The notes: a model not told the origin generated them from the letters alone. Shown: positions 10,007 through 21,525, counted from the first letter of the stretch. The stretch is 64,000 nt of DNA from Diabrotica undecimpunctata (GCF_040954645.1 NC_092813.1:19598235-19662234), one strand, 5' to 3'. A program made the numbers and translations.

Positions 10007-10540
10007 TGAACAAATCCCCTTCGTGAAGCTCAGTGAAGATGTTCGTTCAGTTGTAATGGAAACACCAAATAATAGTAGCAGAGTTTATTGTTGAGACGTA
10101 CACTATGGGTGTTGACCCGGGATTATTTTGAGTAGAGACAAATGAAGTTGATCGTTGAAGACTATCAAGTTCGTTGAGTGAATATTGATTGAATGCTTTT
10201 CTAGGCAAGAGATATTAGTTTTATATAAACTTTAATTGGGTCAATATTTTCGCGGACCTCGCGTGACATGTGTATTTAATTTATGTAAATTGTTTAACTT
10301 TGTCAGCACTTTTGACTGATGTCCAAATTATATTATTGATAATTGACCAAATGTGTATGTAACCTAATTAACTACGTGTGTGTATTTAATAACAAATAGA
10401 TTCATTCGGTCTACTGGGTGATAAAATTATACTGTCCAATTTCGGATATGAATTCTAAAGATTTGATATTGGACAAATCCTATGTTGAATTGTCAATATA
10501 AATGAGTCAAATAACATTAAATTATTAGAAGAATTTTTCA
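10007..10540 (-). repeat. Probable LTR of the BEL/Pao element
   Basis: Minus-strand order fits an LTR: a TATA-like TTTATATAAAAC near 10220-10231, then an AATAAA-type signal near 10088, then an end in CA beside the primer-like site. There is no second copy in the window, so the outer border and even the LTR identity are inferred. Confidence 0.35.
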
Positions 10541-10545
10541 CCAAA

Positions 10546-10686
10546 TAATAAAAAAACAAAATTCGTTTAATTTACTAATGTTTGTATTTTGAAAACGATT
10601 TCTGAAGTGGAAATTGAAACGTCAATAAACGTACTTTAAACTTTAATAGTGGCTTATTCCCATTTAAATAGTAATTACGGTAACAT
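10546..10686 (+). mobile_element. Half copy of a palindromic MITE
   Basis: Matches the right half of the complete palindromic MITE at 51953-52159. Shared landmarks are ACGATTTCTGAAGTGGAAAT, CAATAAACGTACTTTAA and the end GGCTTATTCCCATTTAAATA. The left arm is missing. Confidence 0.75.
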
Positions 10687-10689
10687 GCT

Positions 10690-11217
10690 ACAAGAAAATA
10701 GCTTTAAAACAATACTATTTACAGCTATAGTGAAGTCGCTTTACCCTGTCGTATTTAGGATTAACGCCCGAAAAATAATTTATGACTCTAGTTACAGTCA
10801 CTCTGTTATGCTTTCCCTTTTCTACCTGCTTTGTGGTACCGAACCTCCTACTGGTCGGCTGTAGTACTTGAGGATAAATCAGCGCTACCAAAACATCTTT
10901 TTTATAAATTGTGAAAAAACGCAAATTGAATGCTTTGTGATGATAATTTATTAAAAAACTTTTATAATTATATTTCAAATAAAATTGTCTTGAGGAGTGC
11001 ATCCATTTCTTGCGGTCGCATACCTGGATAATTTTAGTTGTTATATTTGCAAAAATAGTAAACAGTCTGCGGCGTCGAGGCTCTCCATTGACCGGACTCA
11101 TCGGCCAATGACCGACGCGCACTGCCACCGAGGCCCCGCCCCCTCATGTATATATTCAGAGAGCTCCGAAAAATCTCGCTATTAGTATTCAACGATCGCC
11201 GGTTTTCAATAGTGACA
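10690..11217 (+). other. Upstream region of the DDE_3-type transposase
   Basis: No convincing coding frame. A GC-rich patch (11060-11145) is followed by a TATA-like GTATATATT at 11149-11157, about 60 bases before ATG 11218, so this could be the transposon promoter. I could not find terminal inverted repeats for the element. Confidence 0.35.
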
Positions 11218-12110
11218 ATGGATAACGTACAAGAAAACGATAGAACACCTAAATATAAGTTTTTATCTCCAAGTGAGCGTTGAATTGTGTTGAAAGTGGA
11301 AAATTATTTTATTTTAGAAAAAATCAACATGGGACCAATTACATCAGTACTGGCAGTCCAAAAAAGGACAAGTGCAGCTTGTGGAATTTCAGAACGGACC
11401 TTTCAAAGAGTTCGCAAAATGAGTGAGGAGGAATTAAGTAAGGAAAATAAAAGAATTCGTTTGCATCCAAAAACCCTCGACTTGCCACAAGGTATTACAA
11501 TCTCAATCAGAAATATCATTTATGACATGTACAAAGCAAAAGAACATGTTACAAGAAAGACACTTATTCAAAAAATAAAGCACAGAGAACTTTGTGATAT
11601 GGGTTTGACCAGTTTATTAAAAGTATTAAAAGCTATGGGTTTTAGATACAAAAAAATCAATAATCGTAAAGTGTTGTGCGAGCTGTTCAATGTTGTTGGA
11701 AAAAGGTGGAAATTTATAAGAAACTAATTAAAAAACAAGAATTCCGAATTTGCCAGATAATTTGTGTGTCTTGACGAAACATGTATTTTTGCGAAAGGAA
11801 ATAATATCAAATCATCCTGGCAAGATGATTGTACCAAATGCTATTCGAGTACTAGTGCGAGTAATGGCAAAAGATATATTATATTGCATGCAGGAAATAC
11901 GGAAGGTTTTATACCCAATGCTAGTCTTATATTTTCTTCGACAAAAAAAACTGATGATTACCACGGAAATATGGACGCCGATATTTTTGAACATTGGTTT
12001 GAGGAAAAATTATTAAAAAATCTGGAAAATCCGTCATAGTAATAGACAATGCTTCGTATCACACCAGAGAGGAGGAAAAGTTTCCCACAAGCAGCTGAAA
12101 AAAAAAAGAC
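11218..12110 (+). pseudogene. DDE_3-type transposase, N-terminal and central part
   Basis: Degenerate transposase of the IS630/Tc1-like DDE superfamily. ATG 11218 opens a frame with a TGA at 11281-11283, then continues as a helix-turn-helix-like region (SAACGISERTFQRVRKM) and a KTLIQKIKHREL stretch. Stops and a shift occur after 11724. The catalytic core continues with the first Asp in CLDETCIFAKG and the second in VIVIDNASYHT, with a further -1 shift near 12028. The frame is then broken at TTAA 12111 by a piggyBac-like element and resumes at 15451. Several lesions show it is inactive. The family is common in insect genomes as uncharacterised DDE_3 proteins. Confidence 0.7.
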
Positions 12111-12369
12111 TTAACCCTGCTGTACCGTTCGAATCAACTATGCAAATGTACTGTTCGGGTCAATATGACCCAACTATGGTTTACTGTCCTTAATCAAAAT
12201 AAAATAAGCTAATGGTGCTAAACAAAACTTTATTAACAAAAAATTATTATGTTGCTAATGTTAAACCATAATACTCAAATTAAACCTTATTAACAAAAAT
12301 GTAAGACATTTTTTTCTCTTTAGGCTTTTCCCAGAAAAGCCTAAGAACAAATATCTACAAAATTTAATT

Positions 12370-13654
12370 TTAATTTACAACTGGGACAGTAATAAAAAGA
12401 ATGGGTTTTACAAATATGTTTGTGACATCCACAACATAAAATATTAGTCTTGTTATCGTTTTTAGAGCAAAATTTACAGCGTGCTCGTTTAGCAGGCGGA
12501 GTTGGATTGTTCATAGATGATTCACTAGAATTTCCATCTTATCTGCTCGCTTCTGTTCGTGTTCTTTTTACCAGTTCTTGTGAGTCTTTAGTTCTTGGTA
12601 AATTTTTTCGGGAAAAGATAAGTGGTTTCAGTGTTTTTTTCAATTCCTCAAGAAAAATTCGCCGTTTTGTAAGTTTGTTGGTGTTCCAACAATCAATAAG
12701 CTGATCTAGAGTAACCACTGCTCCCTTACTGGAATTGTAATCTAAAATAATATGGGGCTTTTTTCATTTCTGTCAGTTATAGCCTTATCATAATGCAAAG
12801 TACTCATACGAATAACATTTTTATTCTTTTTAGGAATATAGTTAACAGTGGTATCTTGCGTGAAGTAAAAAAGACGAACTATGAACTTCTTTATTCGCAA
12901 TTTGTGCTGGAAGCTCTGGCTTATTTTTTCTTATAGTCCTTAGCATTGTATTTTTTCTTTTTAGAAGAAGTTGTCCTAAATTCTATGATGTAAAAAAGTT
13001 ATCACAAGTAATATTGTGGCCTTTCCAATCACTACACAAGTCGCACACCACACGCATTCCCTGATTCCGTTCTGGCGCGGCACCTGGATCCTTTCCTGTA
13101 TAAATCTGCAATTTTAGAACATACGAACTTTTACTGTCACATAAAGCTCAAATTTTTATGCCATATTTCGCTGGTTTGCTTGTAATGTACTGTTTGAAGG
13201 GACAGCGGCCTCTAAAGGCAACTAATTGCTCGTCGACGGTAACATTTTCATCAAGGTTAAAAAATTTTGGTAATTTTCTACCCATTATTCCCAAATTTCA
13301 CGTAATGCAGCAAGTTTATCAGTACGTCTCCTATCATGTCTAGTAGTCTTGTTGTCAAAACGTATTACTTGCGAAATTTTTGTAAATACTTCCAGGGACA
13401 TTGTGGCTCGAAATACACTACGACCCGTTTTTTTATTCCACAAACTTTTAGTTGATTCGCCATGCGACTTAAAAACTCCAGCTTACAATAAAGACCAATG
13501 TATGCTTGAAAACCAATTTCATCCAAGTCTTTCCAGTTGGTTTCAAAAAACGCTGTCCTTCCATGTTGCTGATGCACTCATCACTCTCTGACACGTTTGC
13601 GAGTTCGCGAAGCTCATCTTCGGTTAGCGTTCTTCGATGCGACATTATCAACAT
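12370..13654 (-). pseudogene. piggyBac-like transposase, decayed
   Basis: The minus strand starts at MSHRRTLTEDELREL (ATG 13645, with another at 13654). An acidic Ser/Glu segment is followed by a DDE-domain portion that reads as IGFQAYIGL and then VVVYFEPQCPWKYLQKF, corresponding to the family's IGLLLLAGV and RPIFRATMSLERF region. The C-terminus has a cysteine-rich zinc-finger region around 12400-12490 (RCKFCSKND, LCCGCHKHIC), typical of piggyBac transposases. Many stops and shifts prevent a continuous frame, so it is inactive. It would have catalysed TTAA-specific cut-and-paste. Confidence 0.75.
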
Positions 13655-14005
13655 GCAAACATAGAGTGAAATTTAAAATGTAAAATGTAAATAAATGCGC
13701 TTGGCATATCAGTGTCCTACCAGCCTGACAAACTGTTAGAAAATATATACAATACTGCCAACTAAACATACGTACACAGGTCATTTTTAACGGTTTAAAT
13801 ACGTGGGTCATATTGACCCGAACGTACTATAGGTAACAATTTAATTTTTATCAAAAAATTAGGAAGTTGATTTTTTATCTCGCATGCAATTGAAAGACCT
13901 CATAATAGGTAATAAAGTCACGAAAAACCAAAACGTTACGCCGCGTAATAATTTGCAAAATTAGAAATAAATTTTTTTTGGGTCAAATAGACCCGAACAG
14001 TACAG

Positions 14006-15441
14006 TGTCCTCGACGCATCAAGGAATTTGGATATCGGTTAAAATACTTGGGAATTCCAAGGTTGGCCAAATCCAAATTTCTAATTGATTCGATGCAGGG
14101 AAATTCCACTTTCGCTACGTAAAACAAAGGATTTGTTTTACATAAAAGCAGGTAGATTTTCTCTCATCGGTCAGTCGAGCTTGCCTCTTCTACTGTAGAC
14201 CTAGTCGGTGCTATTATTGTTCCTACTAAGTTATTGTTTTATTTCTGATTTCTTATATACCATTTTTATTTTAGCATTATTGTATATTCAGACCTTTTCA
14301 GGTTAGAATATTACTTTGATCTATATTTGTTCATATACTGATTGTTTGATATTTTAATTGGTTATTTTGATTGTTTATTTTTCTTGTATTTTGTGTCTAA
14401 GTTGTTCTTCCGTAAGTTAAGAACACTTAGAAATATTTATCTTGCTTTTTTCTATTTTATATTTTGATTTGTACTTTGTCTAAGTAGTTCTTTCCGGTAA
14501 GTCAAAGAACTCTTAGAAATATTTCTCTGAATATTTGACTTGTTATTTTAATTGTTTATCTAAGCCGTTCTTTTCCGGTAAGTCAAAGAACTCTTAGAAA
14601 TATTTGCATAATCATTGTTGCATTATTATTTCCGATATTTTACCTAAGATATTTTTCTTAAGTTAAGAAAATACTTAATACATTTGTTTCTTTCAGTTTC
14701 TATTTTATGCTAAGTTGTTTCTTCCGTAAGTCAAGAAACACTTAGCAATATTTTCACATCTTTTCTATATTTGATTTTTCTTATTTTCTTTTATAAGTCG
14801 TTTCTTCCGTAAGTCAAGAAACACTTATAAATATTTGTGCATTTATTTTACTATATTTGATTCTCTTGTTTATTTTCTATTCTAAGTTGTTTCTTCCGTA
14901 AGTCAAGAAACACTTAGACATATTTCTATAATCTGTTTCATTTTTGCATTTCTCGTTTTATATTTTGAGTATTTTATTTTTCCACTCTAAGTCGTTTCTT
15001 CCGTAAGTTAAGAAACACTTAGAAATATTTCCATATTTTACTCTCACATTTACATATTTCATTTATCTATATTTCTGTCCTAAGTTGTTTCTTCCGTAAG
15101 TGAAGAAACACTTAGAAACATTTTTTTCTTTGCATTATATTTTTATACCATTTAATTTAATTGTTTACTAAGTTATTCCTTCCGTAAGTCAAGGAATACT
15201 TAGATCATTTTTACCTATCTGTTTTCCATTTTTGCTCTGTTACTTTGTAACTGTTCCTTGGAACCGTTACCTATAACAGATATTTGTCACTGGAACTGTT
15301 ATTTATAACAGCGGTAGTATTTAACCTTTCTACCAGCGACAAACCCAAGATGGTGAATACCCGATCCAATTCCGGGGATAGGAAGAAGCCCGAAGAGCCG
15401 GCGATGGGTCCTACAGGCCCAAATGCCCCCTCTCGGCAACA
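14006..15441 (+). mobile_element. Solo LTR of element A (1436 bp)
   Basis: Starts TGTCCTCGACG and ends CGGCAACA like the 3' LTR at 2491-3830. It is flanked by a 4-bp duplication ACAG (14002-14005 and 15442-15445) and lies inside the right terminal repeat of piggyBac-like element 1. It has about 95 bases more than the other LTR, because one hairpin plus spacer is present twice. No internal sequence remains, so it most likely arose by LTR-LTR recombination. Confidence 0.9.
14397..15203 (+). repeat. Array of ten hairpins in the solo LTR
   Basis: Same stem-loop family as 2882-3592, with one extra unit near 14986-15020 or 15081-15113. Loops again carry CCGTAAGT. Stem substitutions are matched on the partner strand, as in the other LTR. 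Confidence 0.85.
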
Positions 15442-15450
15442 ACAGCAGGG

Positions 15451-15888
15451 TTAAGAAAGTGGCTGTCGGAGAAAAATATAGAACACGAACATCTAGTTTT
15501 AAAAGCTGAATTATTAAATGAGTGCAAGGAACACATTACTGAGAAAAAATTTGTCGTTGACCAAATGGCACTAAAATATGGTCATGAGGTCCTAAGACTA
15601 CCACTATATCACTGCCAGTACAATCCATTTGAATTGGTGTGGGGCATCACTAAAAACTACTATGATAAACATGCATCTAAGACCACCGACGAAGCCAGCG
15701 TTTTACAACTCTGGCAAGATGCACTAAACCAAGTCAATGAGGAACAATGGAGGAAATGTATTGAGCATACTGAAAAAAAAAATTTAGAGTTTAGAGTTAT
15801 TGATGAAGTAAGACCTTTAATTATTCGTAATTATGAAGATTCAGATGAGTCGGATAGCGAGTCAAATAGTGATGATACCTGTCCATAG
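15451..15888 (+). pseudogene. DDE_3-type transposase, C-terminal part
   Basis: Continuation of the transposase interrupted at 12111-12114; the TTAA at 15451-15454 is the duplicated target. The frame is open from 15451 to the stop at 15886-15888. The third catalytic region is LPLYHCQYNPFELVWGITKN, where the Glu of PFELVWG matches the family's NPIELIW motif. The end is acidic and Ser/Asp-rich (DSDESDSESNSDD), as often seen in these insect proteins. Joined in thought with the upstream part it gives a full-length family member. I describe the break only. Confidence 0.75.
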
Positions 15889-16399
15889 ATTAAGACGTAG
15901 ATAGAAAAATTAACACAAAAGGGTACCAACCACCAAAAAAAAACAAAAACAAAAACCGCATGCGGGAGAGAGCCGGAGGCACGCCGCACGACGCTCTTGA
16001 ATGCAAGCACCAAAAAAATTAGATTAGCAAGTAAGGTAGATTAAGGACATGACTGGTTATTAGACGACGGATGAAAGGATTCGATGCTTGCTCGCTCTCG
16101 ACTGCACTTGGTGCAGAAAAGGGAAAGTAAGTATCGGCACACACAACCATCATTAGACCGCCGAACAATTGCTTTGACCGGTAGTGATAAAGCCAAATGG
16201 GCTAAACTACCACTTAAATGTAAATACACGGAAATTTCCCATTGCCTGACGGGGGATACCGCGAAATAGTCGAGACCTGGCTCCAAAGACCAGGGGCCGG
16301 AGGAAAGCCGGGGCTGGTTGTACCGCAGGAGGACAACCTACCTCGGTGGGTTTGTGGGAAGGTGTGTTTGGGAAGTAGCAATAAGTCTTTGTTTTATAT

Positions 16400-16401
<2 letters not shown>
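15889..16401. other. Unassigned GC-richer segment with small palindromes
   Basis: No gene recognised. The segment includes CTGCACTTGGTGCAG (about 16103) and CCTGGCTCCAAAGACCAGG (about 16279), both able to form hairpins, followed by a purine-rich GCCGGAGGAAAGCCGG. It may be an untranslated end of a LINE or the 3' part of the DDE_3 element, but I cannot show either. Confidence 0.3.

Positions 16402-16489
<88 letters not shown>
16402..16489. repeat. (TA)n microsatellite
   Basis: Pure TA repeats bordering the left end of the Penelope-like composite. The poly-Ile/Tyr frames across it are artefacts. Confidence 0.98.
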
Positions 16490-16492
<3 letters not shown>

Positions 16493-16588
16493 TGAATGAA
16501 CCAGAAGTATTTGCTGACAACGTAAGGAAGTAAACGTTAAATAGTGGGTTTGCAGCAATAAAAATGAAATGTGTACTCTTTTAAATTT

Positions 16589-16636
16589 TTATTCCAAGCT
16601 TTCGGACATTGGTTATGTCCTTCATCAGGGAGCTAC
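16589..16636 (-). ncRNA. Hammerhead-ribozyme-like motif, PLE copy 1
   Basis: On the minus strand CTGATGA is followed by GGACAT-AACCA-ATGTCC (stem II), GAA, then the self-complementary AGCT in the stem III position and U as the residue before the expected cut. UCC before the core pairs with GGA after it (stem I). A palindromic stem III is what a dimer-acting hammerhead would need, and hammerheads are known from Penelope terminal repeats. Confidence 0.65.
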
Positions 16637-16880
16637 AAATGTGATTAAGAAATTGTTGGTGTTGGTATAATTAATTAAAAATTGTTTCTACTTACAAACT
16701 TAACGAGGTTGTATCAACAAAGATCTATTATAATATTGATAAAATTTATCATGGTCTCTCATCTATTTTAATATATAAAAACTATTTTTATGTTTAAAAT
16801 TTTAAAAAAATTATTACTGTAAATACAAAAACACTTAATTATTCTAAATAAATACGTGACATTATTTTGACAAAATTCTT

Positions 16881-17255
16881 TTAATTGTCAATTGATAAAT
16901 TGTTGTTTATGTTATTATTACATTTATCTAGTAGTAACAAATAGGAGAACATTTCATTTAGATGGCCAATATCCGTTTTATGATTCATTGTATTATTATT
17001 TTGGCAAATGTAGGCCATTTCAAGAAAAAGTCTTTTGGTGATGTTACTTTCCTGTTCTAATACTTTGATGTTATTATAATCTATCTGATGCCCATTTTTA
17101 AATACATGTTCACCCAATGCAGTTTTTTCAGGATGCAGTCTATTATCTGACTTGTGGGATGTAATGCGATCTTTAAGGCATCTTGATGTTTGACCATAGT
17201 ATACTTGTTCACATGATCCGCAAGGTATACAGTAAACAACATCTGTTAAAGACAA
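16881..17255 (-). pseudogene. Penelope GIY-YIG endonuclease, copy 1
   Basis: C-terminal nuclease of the Penelope protein, separated from RT by the one-base deletion in copy 1. The motif is VYCIPCGSCEQVYYGQTSR, in which VYCI and VYYGQT form the GIY-YIG signature. It is followed by the conserved arginine (LKDRITSHK) and by ALGEHVFKNGH. An asparagine-rich end closes the frame. The nuclease makes the DNA break used to prime reverse transcription. Confidence 0.85.
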
Positions 17256-19438
17256 GAGTGCGGATTGGTCTTTAAGTTTAGAAAAACTTTGTTAACTGTT
17301 AGTACCGTTTTATGTGCAATTTTGATATTATTAATTGATGAAAAAATTCTACTTAGTTTCTGTCCAATGTCTTTAATGTATGGAAGAGATACATATCTAA
17401 TTGTAGTTTGTTGTGGTAAAGGATCTACAGGTCCAATTCTATCTTGTGATACAGACAGATTTTCTTCGTTTCTTAAATGACTAGTTAAATTTTGTGGAGT
17501 GTTAAATAAAATTTTCTTTAGTAGTATACTTGGGTATGAGTTTTCAATGAATAGGTTATAAAGGATTTTTAGATTTTTTGTATGGAAAGCGGTATCGCTG
17601 ATTTTAAGGACACGATTTTTCATTTCTTTAACTAAATTCAGTTTCATCGAATATTTATGGTATGACCAATAATTTAAATATCTGCCTGAACTGAGAGGTT
17701 TTCTATACCAATCAACAAGTAAATGGGTATCTTTTCGTATTAATTTGGTATCTAAAAAAGGTACTGAACCTGTAGTATCTTCACATTCTAATGTGAATTG
17801 AATGTAGGGGTTGTAACTATTGAAATACCAAAGTATATCATTTATCCCTGTGCTTGGTAATGCTAATATTATGTCATCGACATATTTTTTTATAAAATGT
17901 AATTTATAAGGTAGGACAAGGATGATGGTGTCTAGTATGTGGTCCATTACATAACAGGAAATTATTGGTGATATAGGGTTCCCCATAGGTGTACCAAAAG
18001 TTTGTTTGTAAAATTTGTTGTTAAATGAAAAATAATTGTTTTCGAACAGAAAAGTTAACAGTTTGAAAAATGTGTCCTTATCAATGTTACAATGTTGAGC
18101 AATAATCTCCCATTTATTACTAATGGCAAGTGTACATATATCTAGATAAACATTGCTAAATAAGGATACTACATCTAGGCTTGCAATCACGTAGCCTTCT
18201 GGCAATTCTATGTTATTAAATAATTGATTAACTTGAAATGAGTCTTTAATATAGTATTCATTATCACAATTATATGCATTCGTTAAAATATCTGTTAAGT
18301 AGTTAGCAATGTTTTCTGTAGGTGTGCCAATAGAGGCTAAAATGGGTCTAACAGATAATGGGGTTTTATGTACCTTTGGTAGACAATAAAACTTTCCAGA
18401 TATACCTTTATAGTTAGATAATTTCTTTTTTGTAGCCTCATCTATTTTTTGATTGTCAAACAACGATTTCACTACTTTATTACATTTTTGTTTAATTGAT
18501 GAAGTTGGATCATTATTTAATGTGGTATATGATGTATCATTTTCTATTATATCAACAGAAAGATCTAAATACTTTTGTTTTTCCAAAATAACAGTGATGT
18601 TTCCTTTATCTGATCTTGTGACTATCAAATTGGGATTTTATTTTAAGAATTTTTTAGTTTTTATTAATAAAAGATTAAATATTGAGTTATTAAATTTGGA
18701 ATTGTTAACTGAATTCGTTAAAATATTTACTGATCTTGCTGTAAGGATAGTTTTAGTGTCTTTATCAGATACATTTACAAGAATATTATCAATGTCTGCT
18801 AAAATTCTTTTTATAGAGATATCTTTACCAATTTGTGGTTGAATACTAAACTTAGGACCTAGAGACAGAAATTTCATAATATCATCTGGTATATTAACAT
18901 CAGAAAGATTTTTAATCCATCTAGGATTAGTTTTAAGTTTAGAATCTAGTTCTTTATTTAATAATTTATTAAATTTTTTAAGATTTTTTTCTTTGGTCTT
19001 ATGAAAAGTTCTGTTATAGGTTCTAAGTTGAGAACTATAAAAATGATCAAAAATGTCACTATTTGTTAAGTTTGAAATTTCCAATTTTAATGAACTGTTT
19101 AATCACTCTAACTTTTTTATTAATTTGTGATTATTACAAATTTCTGAATTTAAAAGTTTATTTCCTAACCTGAATTGTTTTTCATGTGTATTATGGATGT
19201 CTTGTCCATATAAGAGGTTTTGAATTGGCTTTATAACTTGTTGGATATGTGGTGGTAACAATCCTGTTTTTCTACATTTTAAAAGAAAACATCTGTGGTT
19301 ATATTCTTTGGCGAGTTTGATGTGATTTCGTGACCATGATTTCATTTTATCAACAGCTAAAGTTCCAAAAGTAGATCGAATCTCTTGGTAAAAACCCATA
19401 CCTGTAGTTGACAATGAACCAGAAGTATTTGCTGACAA
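17246..19438 (-). pseudogene. Penelope-like reverse transcriptase, copy 1
   Basis: One frame from 19438 to 17246, broken by stops near 19103 and 18638. The N-terminal part (about 19438-18641) is Lys/Asn-rich. The RT domain follows with DKGNITV, GKFYCLPKVHKTP, VRPILASIGTPT, YVIASLDVVSLFSNV, FGTPMGNPISP and the catalytic KKYVDDIILA. A thumb-like region and a linker to the endonuclease follow. In this copy an A-run near 17280 has one A fewer than in copy 2, so the frame leaves before the GIY-YIG domain. Penelope enzymes prime reverse transcription from nicked DNA. Two stops and one indel make this copy defective. Confidence 0.9.
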
Positions 19439-19506
19439 CGTAAGGAAGTAAACGTTAAATAGTGGGTTTGCAGCAATAAAAATGAAATGTGTACTCTTTT
19501 AAATTT

Positions 19507-19554
19507 TTATTCCAAGCTTTCGGACATTGGTTATGTCCTTCATCAGGGAGCTAC
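19507..19554 (-). ncRNA. Hammerhead-ribozyme-like motif, PLE copy 2
   Basis: Identical core and stems to the copy at 16589-16636, located in the terminal repeat between PLE copies 1 and 2. Confidence 0.65.
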
Positions 19555-19798
19555 AAATGTGATTAAGAAATTGTTGGTGTTGGTATAATTAATTAAAAAT
19601 TGTTTCTACTTACAAACTTAACGAGGTTGTATCAACAAAGATCTATTATAATATTGATAAAATTTATCATGGTCTCTCATCTATTTTAATATATAAAAAC
19701 TATTTTTATGTTTAAAATTTTAAAACAATTATTACTGTAAATACAAAAACACTTAATTATTCTAAATAAATACGTGACATTATTTTGACAAAATTCTT

Positions 19799-21219
19799 TT
19801 AAATGTCAATTGATAAATTGTTGTTTATGTTATTATTACATTTATCTAGTAGTAACAAATAGGAGAACATTTCATTTAGATGGCCAATATCCGTTTTATG
19901 ATTCATTGTATTATTATTTTGGCAAATGTAGGCCATTTCAAGAAAAAGTCTTTTGGTGATGTTACTTTCCTGTTCTAATACTTTGATGTTATTATAATCT
20001 ATCTGATGCCCATTTTTAAATACATGTTCACCCAATGCAGTTTTTTCAGGATGCAGTCTATTATCTGACTTGTGGGATGTAATGCGATCTTTAAGGCATC
20101 TTGATGTTTGACCATAGTATACTTGTTCACGTGATCCGCAAGGTATACAGTAAACAACATCTGTTAAAGACAAGAGTGCGGATTGGTCTTTAAGTTTAGA
20201 AAAAACTTTGTTAACTGTTAGTACCGTTTTATGTGCAATTTTGATATTATTAATTGATGAAAAAATTCTACTTAGTTTCTGTCCAATGTCTTTAATGTAT
20301 GGAAGAGATACATATCTAATTGTAGTTTGTTGTGGTAAAGGATCTACAGGTCCAATTCTATCTTGTGATACAGACAGATTTTCTTCGTTTCTTAAATGAC
20401 TAGTTAAATTTTGTGGAGTGTTAAATAAAATTTTCTTTAGTAGTATACTTGGGTATGAGTTTTCAATGAATAGGTTATAAAGGATTTTTAGATTTTTTGT
20501 ATGGAAAGCGGTATCGCTGATTTTAAGGACACGATTTTTCATTTCTTTAACTAAATTCAGTTTCATCGAATATTTATGGTATGACCAATAATTTAAATAT
20601 CTGCCTGAACTGAGAGGTTTTCTATACCAATCAACAAGTAAATGGGTATCTTTTCGTATTAATTTGGTATCTAAAAAAGGTACTGAACCTGTAGTATCTT
20701 CACATTCTAATGTGAATTGAATGTAGGGGTTGTAACTATTGAAATACCAAAGTATATCATTTATCCCTGTGCTTGGTAATGCTAATATTATGTCATCGAC
20801 ATATTTTTTTATAAAATGTAATTTATAAGCTAGGACAAGGATGATGGTGTCTAGTATGTGGTCCATTACATAACAGGAAATTATTGGTGATATAGGGTTC
20901 CCCATAGGTGTACCAAAAGTTTGTTTGTAAAATTTGTTGTTAAATGAAAAATAATTGTTTTCGAACAGAAAAGTTAACAGTTTGAAAAATGTGTCCTTAT
21001 CAATGTTACAATGTTGAGCAATAATCTCCCATTTATTACTAATGGCAAGTGTACATATATCTAGATAAACATTGCTAAATAAGGATACTACATCTAGGCT
21101 TGCAATCACGTAGCCTTCTGGCAATTCTATGTTATTAAATAATTGATTAACTTGAAATGAGTCTTTAATATAGTATTCATTATCACAATTATATGCATTC
21201 GTTAAAATATCTGTTAAGT
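19799..21219 (-). pseudogene. Penelope-like RT plus GIY-YIG, copy 2 (5' truncated)
   Basis: Continuous frame across the palm (SLDVVSLFSNV, TPMGNPISP, KYVDDIILA), the linker and the GIY-YIG nuclease (VYCIPCGSREQVYYGQT). It proves the two domains form one protein. The 5' part is lost at about 21221, where an inverted element tail is joined. The frame upstream of the methionine at 21124 is open to the junction. It differs from copy 1 at few bases, for example GCTAGG for GGTAGG near 20828, and has six rather than five A in the run near 20200. Without its N-terminus it cannot be functional. Confidence 0.9.
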
Positions 21220-21221
21220 AG

Positions 21222-21525
21222 TTTTTGTATTTACAGTAATAATTTTTTTTTAAATTTTAAACATAAAAATAGTTTTTATATGTTAAAATAGATGAGAGAC
21301 CATGATAAATTTTATCAATATTATAATAGATCTTTGTTGATACAACCTCGTTAAGTTTGTAAGTAGAAACAATTTTTAATTAATTATACCAACACCAACA
21401 ATTTCTTAATCACATTTGTAGCTCCCTGATGAAGGACATAACCAATGTCCGAAAGCTTGGAATAAAAATTTAAAAGAGTACACATTTCATTTTTATTGCT
21501 GCAAACCCACTATTTAACGTTTACT

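Larger units (their letters stand above)
3831..10540 (-). mobile_element. BEL/Pao LTR retrotransposon, 3' part displaced by element A
   Basis: Read on the minus strand: a probable LTR (right of 10006), primer-site-like sequence, long leader with a minisatellite, then one Gag-Pol frame from 8898 down to 3831. The frame is cut in the integrase at 3831 by element A, so the remaining 3' part would lie left of the window. The only in-frame stops I see are at 8539-8541 and 5113-5115. The outer limit near 10540 is a guess. Confidence 0.75.
12115..15450 (-). mobile_element. piggyBac-like element 1, split by a solo LTR
   Basis: Flanked by TTAA at 12111-12114 and 15451-15454. The left end CCCTGCTGTACCGTTCG and the right end, ...CGAACAGTACAG plus CAGGG after the LTR, are inverted repeats. 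Subterminal copies of GGGTCAATATGACCC-like palindromes occur near 12158, 13805 and 13980. Without the LTR and its duplicated ACAG the element is about 1.9 kb. It carries a decayed transposase on the minus strand. Confidence 0.85.

Noticed and set aside
10715..11128. 137-codon minus-strand frame
   Set aside because: No domain, odd composition, and it overlaps the putative transposon promoter and MITE half copy.
16338..16520. Poly-Ile/Tyr open frames in TA tracts (also at 24862, 34665, 34691, 61920)
   Set aside because: They are translations of (TA)n microsatellites, not genes.
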